A stretch of DNA of 64,000 bases from assembly GCF_004015185.1 (NCBI RefSeq), contig NZ_CP025746.1, forward strand, positions 1,364,001-1,428,000, read 5' to 3'. Positions 58,644 through 64,000 of this stretch are shown here, in pieces (the stretch's first letter is position 1; the number at the start of each line of letters is the position of its first letter). Both the position numbers and the translations under genes were made by a program. The stretch comes from Clostridium manihotivorum (GTDB taxonomy: Bacteria > Bacillota > Clostridia > Clostridiales > Clostridiaceae). The notes beneath the pieces are model-generated. The model ran no database searches, had not been told where the DNA came from, and saw only the letters and a program-made list of their open reading frames with translations.

Positions 58644-59387
58644 ATGGATTCCTTGAAGGATTACCTAGAAAAAAGAGGTGTATTAATTTCAACAAAACAG
58701 AGAGAAGGAAGTCTACTGGAGCAATATAGTGAATACAATATTCTAGAACAAATAGATATTATTTGTGAGCTTCATAGGAAAATAAAAGATGGAGAAGGCA
58801 TATATTTATTAAGACTTCAAAGCAATATAGGCAAAGAGATGGAAGAATGTAAGGTACAGGTAAAAAGATTAAAGAAAATGATCTATTCTGTACAGGGTGA
58901 TGGTATTAAAGATGAGTTTGATAAGGAGCTCATCTATAGTGGACCTAAAGAGATTGAAAGAGCAGAAAGATGTATTAAGTTCGTTGAGGAAGCTTCTTAT
59001 ATAAAGCTTATCAAGAGAAGTATGAAAAACAATGAGCTTTGTCTTACAAACTGTGAAAGTATGAATTTGTGGAAAGAAGATTATATCTATATTTTTGATA
59101 CATCTAAGCTTTGCTTTAACATGGTTGAATGGGATCTGATAACATATCTTAATAAAATCAAAAGAAGAGGAATAAACATAGATTATGGAGAGGCTATAGA
59201 TTATTTTGTGAAGCAATCAGGATTGGACAATAATAGTGAAAACTATATAAAAGCTATGATTTCTTATCCTTACGGTTATATGAAGATATGTGAAAGAAGA
59301 AGAGAAGGTAAGAAGAAATGGAGTTCAGAGGAATATAGAAAAAAGTTACTAGAAGCTAGGTTAAAGGACGGCTATAGCTTAGTGTAA
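58644..59387 (+). CDS. degenerate CotS-like protein
   Basis: 247 residues, ATG with AGGAGG upstream. Shorter than its neighbours, and it lacks the N-lobe. The order of segments mirrors CotS: ELHRKIKDGEG, an EYxKxhEExSYIKLIKR-like helix, and then LCLTNCESMNLWKEDYIYIF where CotS has the HxDxxxxN loop and DFDYC. No catalytic histidine or aspartates remain; VEWDLITYLNKIKRRG aligns with HDLSSLMIRAMKDG. It appears to be a truncated, non-catalytic paralogue retained in the operon (34 bases after cotS), perhaps structural in the coat. Confidence 0.7.
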   Translation: MDSLKDYLEKRGVLISTKQREGSLLEQYSEYNILEQIDIICELHRKIKDGEGIYLLRLQSNIGKEMEECKVQVKRLKKMIYSVQGDGIKDEFDKELIYSGPKEIERAERCIKFVEEASYIKLIKRSMKNNELCLTNCESMNLWKEDYIYIFDTSKLCFNMVEWDLITYLNKIKRRGINIDYGEAIDYFVKQSGLDNNSENYIKAMISYPYGYMKICERRREGKKKWSSEEYRKKLLEARLKDGYSLV

Positions 59388-59418
59388 CTTGGATAGTAAT
59401 TTATAAAGGGTGAAAAGG

Positions 59419-60489
59419 ATGTTAAAGTTAAAGTATGGCGATAAAAAATATCTTTGTCAGTATGATCTTAACATTGAGCTTTTTGAAAAGTTCTCAATAC
59501 AAGTAGAGGACTTGGTTCCAGTAAGAAGTGTATATATACTAGAGACTTCCAAAGGTAAAAAGATATTGAAGAAGATTGATTACTCTGTTGATAGACTTGA
59601 TTTTATAACAAAGAGTTTAGACTATATAAAGAGAAGCTTTGAAAGAGCCTTGACCATAGAGCCTTGTAAGGATGGAAACAAGTATGTACAGTGGCAGGAT
59701 GGAATATATACGCTGCTAGACCTTATTGAAGGAAGAGAATGTGCATTTTCTAATGTGGTGGACCTTTCAATCGGGGCAAGAGACTTGGCTTATCTACACA
59801 AAAGTTCTATAGGTATAGCAGAAGAGTTTAAAGACAAAATCAATTTAAATAAGCCTGCTCATTATTTTGCTGATGAAAAGGATGTTACTCTTGGACATCT
59901 TCCTGGATATTTCAATTATGCACTTAAAGATATGGAAAAACTTAAAATTCAGGTAGAAGGCTACAAGTATAAAAGTGAGTTTGATCAATATTTTTTGAAG
60001 GATATAGATTACTATATAGCAGAGATAAAGCAGTGTATAGAGCTTATAGGAAAAATAAGCTATGATCAATTGTGTAAGGAAGAGGATAATATAGTTTTAT
60101 GTCACGGAGACTTAGCTCATCACAATATATTGATAAAGGATGAGGAAGCTTATTTTATAGATTTTGATTACTGTAGTATAGATCTAAAAGTAAAGGATAT
60201 AGAACAGCTTATAACTAAAGCTATAAAGAACTTTGCTTACGATATAGAGAAATATGAGGCTATCATAAAAGCCTATAGCCAGGTATTTTCTATAAAAGAA
60301 GAAGAATATAAGTTACTATATATATTACTAAAATTCCCTTCAGATTTTTACACTGCAGCTACAGATTATTATTATAAAAATAAAGATTGGGACGAAGATG
60401 TATTTTTAACTAGATTCATCAATAAGTTGGAATTTAAAGAGGACAGAGAAGAATTTCTAAAAATCTTAGGTGATAAAATTAAAATATAG
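59419..60489 (+). CDS. CotS-family spore coat protein
   Basis: The frame opens at GTG 59410, but AAGGGTGAAAAGG before ATG 59419 gives a better start (356 residues). Kinase-like fold with the catalytic-loop form LCHGDLAHHNILIKDEEAYF and metal site FIDFDYCSIDLKVKDIEQLI. The N-lobe has KKILKKIDYSVDRLDFI (putative ATP-lysine). It follows the degenerate paralogue by 31 bases and shares its strand, probably the same late-sporulation unit. The convergent neighbour is a GT4 gene. Confidence 0.88.
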   Translation: MLKLKYGDKKYLCQYDLNIELFEKFSIQVEDLVPVRSVYILETSKGKKILKKIDYSVDRLDFITKSLDYIKRSFERALTIEPCKDGNKYVQWQDGIYTLLDLIEGRECAFSNVVDLSIGARDLAYLHKSSIGIAEEFKDKINLNKPAHYFADEKDVTLGHLPGYFNYALKDMEKLKIQVEGYKYKSEFDQYFLKDIDYYIAEIKQCIELIGKISYDQLCKEEDNIVLCHGDLAHHNILIKDEEAYFIDFDYCSIDLKVKDIEQLITKAIKNFAYDIEKYEAIIKAYSQVFSIKEEEYKLLYILLKFPSDFYTAATDYYYKNKDWDEDVFLTRFINKLEFKEDREEFLKILGDKIKI

Positions 60490-60496
60490 AAATACG

Positions 60497-60538
60497 AAAA
60501 AGGACACTAATACTTCTTAAATATTAGTGTCCTTTTTC
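60497..60538. terminator. bidirectional terminator
   Basis: AAAAAGGACACTAATA / TATTAGTGTCCTTTTT stem between converging genes. Confidence 0.9.
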
Positions 60539-60606
60539 ACTCTTTTTGTAAAATTTTCACTTTAGAGTTATAAAGTTTTTCAGTAAAGAATAAATTTATA
60601 TATATA

Positions 60607-61722
60607 TTATATTGATTTATAGGCGTCCAAGGTGTCATAAGCGGTTTTTTTCCAGTTAAAACTGGCGGTATGAACTAGCCCTTTTCTTATTAGTGACTTA
60701 TACAAGTCTTGGTTTTCTAGAAGTGAAAGGATCTTTAAGCAAATGTCTTCAGTGCTTGTTGGATTGCTTAACAAGGCTGAATCACCACAGACTTCTGGAA
60801 TAGAAGTTTCAGTAGAGGCTACAACAGGAGTGCCACAAGCCATTGCTTCCAAAGGAGGAAGACCAAAGCCTTCATAGTATGATGGGTAAACAAATACCTT
60901 TGCAGCATTATAAAATATGGGCATATCCTCTAAGGGAATAAAATCTGTAAATAGTACCTTATCTTCAACACCAAGGTTAATGGCCTTTTCTTTATAGGTT
61001 TCGTAAGATATCCCTTTTTTGCCTGTTACAACTAAGGATAACTTCTTATTGTATTTATGGTGAAGCAATTCAAAAGCCTCTATGAGCCCTAATATATTTT
61101 TTCTAGGACTAAAACCTCCCACATATAAAAGAAAATCACCTTCGATACCATATCTTTCTTGAAGGTAATATCTACATTCCTCTTTATTTAGGGGCTTATA
61201 AATATCTTCTGCAGCAAGATAAGTTACGAAGATTTTCTCTCTAGGAAAATTAAATTCTTTACATATATCTTCTTTAGAAAAATTAGAGACGGTTATTATA
61301 CCATCACACTTTTCTATGATACCTGGCATATCCTCGTTAAATATTTTTAGATATCGATCACTACAGGTTTCTGGCATCCTTAAGGGAATGATATCATGAA
61401 GAGTTATAACTTTTTTGCAACTAATATTTCCAGAAAGTCCAACACCATTTTGAGGAATATGATATAGGTCCATGTCATTTTCACTTAATACATTTGGTAC
61501 TCGTATCTCTTCCCAAAAATTATTTAAGCTGCTTTGCTTAGCTATATTAGTTTTAAAATTATTTCTGAACTCTTTTTCAAAATGAAATTCTTCAGGCAAG
61601 AAGACTAAATAATTATTTAAAAAATCTATCTGATTCAAATTATTTATAAGTTGATAGGTATAAGTTCCAATGCCGGTACCCCTATACCAATTAGCTGCTC
61701 TTCCGTCTATAGCTATATTCAT
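60607..61722 (-). CDS. glycosyltransferase, GT4 family (spore coat cluster)
   Basis: 371 residues, ATG with AAGGAC upstream. Same architecture as the GT at 56260: NIAIDGRAANWYRGTGIGTY, DLYHIPQNGVG, VITLHDIIPLR, FLLYVGGFSPRKN, VLFTDFIPLEDMP and YPSYYEGFGLPPLEAMACGT. Roughly half of the positions match its neighbour, so they are paralogues. It lies divergently from the cotS-type gene at 61827, and the two probably share a promoter region. Acts in the mother cell cytoplasm on coat polysaccharide or glycoprotein by context. Confidence 0.93.
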   Translation of the reverse strand: MNIAIDGRAANWYRGTGIGTYTYQLINNLNQIDFLNNYLVFLPEEFHFEKEFRNNFKTNIAKQSSLNNFWEEIRVPNVLSENDMDLYHIPQNGVGLSGNISCKKVITLHDIIPLRMPETCSDRYLKIFNEDMPGIIEKCDGIITVSNFSKEDICKEFNFPREKIFVTYLAAEDIYKPLNKEECRYYLQERYGIEGDFLLYVGGFSPRKNILGLIEAFELLHHKYNKKLSLVVTGKKGISYETYKEKAINLGVEDKVLFTDFIPLEDMPIFYNAAKVFVYPSYYEGFGLPPLEAMACGTPVVASTETSIPEVCGDSALLSNPTSTEDICLKILSLLENQDLYKSLIRKGLVHTASFNWKKTAYDTLDAYKSI

Positions 61723-61826
61723 ATATAAGTCCTTTCAAATTTCTATATTTTATTATATTAAGCAATTATAAAAAGTGTTAATAAAAGGATATAGCCGCAC
61801 ATATAAATATATAGGAGGTGAGCACT

Positions 61827-62831
61827 ATGATGAGGGAATTTGAAATTGAAAGACAGTTTGATATAAAAATTGAGACACTAAGGCCGAATAAAGGAATATA
61901 CTATTTGAAATCAAATAAGGGGGATAAATGCTTAAAGAGAATAAACTATGGCGCACAAAAGCTATTGTTTGTATATGGTGCTAAGGAGCATCTTATAAAA
62001 AATGGCTTTGACAAGGTTGATAGGTATGAATTGAATATTGAAGGGGAGCCTTTTGCCTTAGTTAATGAAGACCTATATACTCTCTCTCAGTGGATACCAG
62101 GAAGAGAGTGTGACTTCCATGAAATAGAGGAAGTTAAGACAGCTGCAAAGACCCTTGCATTGCTCCACGAAGCAACAAAAGGATATGACCCTCCAGAAAA
62201 CTCCAAACTTAAAAGTGATCTCGGAAGATGGCCACACCTTATGGAAAAACGAATGAAATCTTTAGATAAGATGAGAGACATGACAAGAAAAAGATCTCAA
62301 AAAAGTGACTTCGACTTGAACTATATAAAATCAATGGATTTTTACAAGGGACTATCAAAAAGAGCCTTTAATGTAATACAAAGCTCTTCCTATATCGATT
62401 TATGTGAGATTGTAGAAAATGATAAATCCTTCTGCCATCATGACTTTACCTATCACAATATAATATTAGGAGATGACAAGGAAGTCTATGTAATAGATTT
62501 TGATTACTGCAAGCGTGAGATTAGAGCATACGACATAGCTAATTTTATGATTAAAGTGCTAAAAAGAGTAGATTGGAACATAGAATATGCTAAAGCTATA
62601 TTAGAATCATATAGCTCAGTTGGTAACTTAAAAGAAGAAGAATATAGGGTTATATTCGCCTTTTTACTATTTCCGCAAAGATATTGGAGACTTGCTAACA
62701 GATATTACTATAACGAAGTCAATTGGGGACAAAACACATTTAACAATAAGTTAGAGGGCATCATTAATGAGAAGGATCTTTATCTGAAGTTCATTGATGA
62801 TTTTAAGGAATTTTATGACCAAAAAGAGTAA
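61827..62831 (+). CDS. CotS-family spore coat protein
   Basis: Frame opens at GTG 61818 inside AGGAGGTGA; ATG 61827 is preferred (334 residues). N-lobe with GDKCLKRINYGAQKLLFVYG, catalytic loop SFCHHDFTYHNIILGDDKEV and metal site VIDFDYCKREIRAYDIANFM. All kinase-like residues kept. Third CotS relative of the region, facing the repeat array and yabG. Confidence 0.9.
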   Translation: MMREFEIERQFDIKIETLRPNKGIYYLKSNKGDKCLKRINYGAQKLLFVYGAKEHLIKNGFDKVDRYELNIEGEPFALVNEDLYTLSQWIPGRECDFHEIEEVKTAAKTLALLHEATKGYDPPENSKLKSDLGRWPHLMEKRMKSLDKMRDMTRKRSQKSDFDLNYIKSMDFYKGLSKRAFNVIQSSSYIDLCEIVENDKSFCHHDFTYHNIILGDDKEVYVIDFDYCKREIRAYDIANFMIKVLKRVDWNIEYAKAILESYSSVGNLKEEEYRVIFAFLLFPQRYWRLANRYYYNEVNWGQNTFNNKLEGIINEKDLYLKFIDDFKEFYDQKE

Positions 62832-62839
62832 TAATAAAT

Positions 62840-62869
62840 TTAAGCTGCCATAGAGGTAGCTTATTTTTA
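62840..62869 (+). terminator. terminator after the last cotS-like gene
   Basis: AAGCTGCC / GGTAGCTT stem followed by ATTTTTAT. Confidence 0.7.
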
Positions 62870-62875
62870 TGTGCG

Positions 62876-63077
62876 TTGAAATTTATGTGTGCTTTCTTCC
62901 GATGATTGAATGAACTACGCATAGAGTTAATATAATTTTCTCCGATAAAGCAGCTAAAATTGTATAACTCACTACGTTCGGACAATACAATTTCTTAACG
63001 CTGCTTTATCTACAAAAATTATTTAACTCTAGTTGCTTGTTCATATATCATCTCCTGAAAGCACACATAAATTTCAA
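62876..63077. repeat. palindromic repeat, family 2 unit A
   Basis: 202 bp with 21-bp near-perfect terminal inverted repeats (TTGAAATTTATGTGTGCTTT…/…AAAGCACACATAAATTTCAA). Inner paired arms GATAAAGCAG / CTGCTTTATC and AAAATTGTATAACTC…ACAATACAATTTCTT surround a central ACTACGTTCGGAC. It can fold into one long hairpin. The minus-strand ORF it contains has no ribosome site and is not a gene. Confidence 0.85.
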
Positions 63078-63106
63078 TAGTAAAAATAAAGCGTATGTAG
63101 TTAGAG

Positions 63107-63486
63107 AGATGTAGGTGTGCCTTCTTACGATTATTAAATTAGCTTCGCAAAGAATTAATATGATTTTCCCAGATTACATGGCTAAAGCTGTATAACTCAC
63201 TACGTTCGGACAATACAGCTTTACTCTTTAGTTACTATTGGCTATAATCTTCACAATTTTTTTTATTTAATTTATATATAAAAATACATTGTCTTCAAAG
63301 AGTAAAGACTAAAAAGTTATGTCGCCTGCCAGAATTTCTTCACATACGTTCAGAAAAGGCAGATGCGCAAAAAATCCCTAATGAAGAACGTATTAGTGAT
63401 TTTTAAAGCCATTCCATCTGAAAAAATCATTTAATTCTAGTAGCTCGCTAATAGAGCATTTCCTGGAGATACACCTAAATTTCAAT
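63107..63486. repeat. palindromic repeat, family 2 unit B (chimeric, longer)
   Basis: Begins TAGGTGTGCCTTCTTACG and ends ACACCTAAATTTCAA like units A and C, but holds about 180 extra bases (63230-63400) of a diverged palindrome. GTATAACTCACTACGTTCGG of unit A is kept. Units are separated by a conserved spacer (TAGTAAAAATAAGCGTATGT). Confidence 0.7.
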
Positions 63487-63518
63487 AGTAAAAATAAGCG
63501 TATGTAGTTAGAAAGACA

Positions 63519-63712
63519 TAGGTGTGCTTTCTTCCGATGATTGGATGAACTACGCATAGAGTTAATATAATTTTCTCCGATAAAGCAGCTAAAATTGTAT
63601 AACTCACTGCGTTCGGACAATACAATTTCTTAACGCTGCTTTATCTACAAAAATTATTTAACTCTAGTTGCTTGTTCATAGATCATCTCCTGAAGGCACA
63701 CCTAAATTTCAA
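63519..63712. repeat. palindromic repeat, family 2 unit C
   Basis: Nearly the same as unit A apart from the outer ends (AGGTGTGCTTTCTTCCGATG and GAAGGCACACCTAAATTTCA). About 190 bp, tandem and in the same orientation as A. Confidence 0.85.
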
Positions 63713-63739
63713 TAGTAAAAATAAGCATATATAGTTAGA

Positions 63740-63828
63740 GAGACATGGGGGGAAACTCTTCTGATGGTTAGATGAACTACGCATAGAGTTAATATAATTT
63801 TCTTTGATAAAGGGGCTAAAATTGTATG
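63740..63828. repeat. palindromic repeat, family 2 unit D (truncated)
   Basis: The left half of the unit only (GATGAACTACGCATAGAGTT…AAGGGGCTAAAATTGTAT), then it breaks into the upstream region of yabG. The same conserved spacer precedes it. Confidence 0.7.
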
Positions 63829-63895
63829 GGAGGTATAGCAAAAAAATCAATGTTACATAGTATATAATGTGAAACATACTTTCAAGGAGAAGTTT

Positions 63896-64000
63896 ATGAA
63901 GGTCGGCGACTTAGTAGTTAGAAAGTCCTATGGTAAAGATATAACCTTTAAGATCATAGATATAAGAGAAGATAAAGATGCTGTTTATTATGTTTTAAAA
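63896..64000 (+). CDS. yabG: sporulation-specific protease YabG (5' part)
   Basis: ATG 63896 with AAGGAG upstream. The first 35 codons (MKVGDLVVRKSYGKDITFKI followed by IDIREDKDAVYYVLK) are the conserved SH3-like start of YabG; the gene runs past the window end. YabG is a mother-cell protease that processes coat proteins, and in clostridia the germination factors. CATAGTATA (63856-63864) fits a SigK -10, but no clear -35 was found. Its presence supports the spore-coat nature of the preceding cluster. Confidence 0.85.
   Translation, partial: MKVGDLVVRKSYGKDITFKIIDIREDKDAVYYVLK

Noticed and set aside
63107..63712. CRISPR array suspected from regular repeats before yabG
   Set aside because: The units are about 200 bp, palindromic, with conserved spacers and no cas genes, which excludes CRISPR.
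62803..63877. Three minus-strand ORFs starting MSERSELYNFSCFIG or similar
   Set aside because: They are copies of the palindromic repeat read through. There is no ribosome site, and the same peptide arises from each repeat unit.

Overview
The window is low-GC Firmicutes DNA. The 16S rRNA, strong AGGAGG-type ribosome sites, spore-coat genes (several CotS-family proteins, a SPOCS-domain protein and the start of yabG at the right edge), a murein-recycling pair and the terminator style all point to Clostridium sensu stricto. No species is assigned.

Left part, 1-10 kb: accessory DNA. Positions 1-4409 hold the end of a conjugative or plasmid-like module: a ParR-like partial gene, two related small genes, a pilin-like and a membrane protein, and a 774-residue HerA/VirD4-type ATPase. 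Two tiny peptide genes lie on the opposite strand. A promoter with a LexA operator drives a small SOS-type gene at 4640. Two tRNA 3'-half remnants (5062-5109 and 7917-7945) are each followed by a terminator hairpin, and each hairpin is followed at once by a 1912-bp group IIC intron (5159-7070 and 7990-9901). Debris of an ABC-2 permease lies between the introns.

10-13.5 kb: the motA-motB flagellar stator pair is split by an IS607-type element whose serine transposase is internally deleted but whose TnpB is intact. The insertion appears to have separated motB from its ribosome binding site.

13.5-21.9 kb: an ABC exporter and an rRNA operon in the order 16S-tRNA-Ala-tRNA-Ile-23S-tRNA-Asn. No 5S gene follows, and the rRNAs differ from consensus at several normally invariant sites.

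21.9-41.2 kb: ordinary chromosome. It holds a polysaccharide deacetylase, a two-component system with a lipoprotein, an LTA synthase-type enzyme, a LytS-like/receiver/LytTR signalling cluster, a flavin oxidoreductase, a GDSL hydrolase, a RusA-type nuclease, tsaD, a degenerate alpha/beta hydrolase, an HtrA protease, a MurK-like kinase with MupG, a GNAT enzyme and tRNA-Glu.

41.2-50.6 kb: a two-gene AAA15 ATPase plus RloB-type system (AbiL/RloAB-like anti-phage candidate) directly behind tRNA-Glu, an M50-like protease with a gingipain-like membrane protein, RodA/FtsW, an ECF sigma/anti-sigma pair with a matching ECF promoter, and a DUF503 protein.

50.6-64 kb: spore coat and surface glycosylation genes. 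Three GT4 glycosyltransferases and a SPOCS protein are interleaved with three CotS-family proteins and one degenerate relative. A radical SAM protein and a solute-binding lipoprotein are also here. A tandem array of about 200-bp palindromic repeats separates this cluster from yabG. A second palindromic MITE-like family is scattered at 13.6, 23.0 and 54.2 kb.
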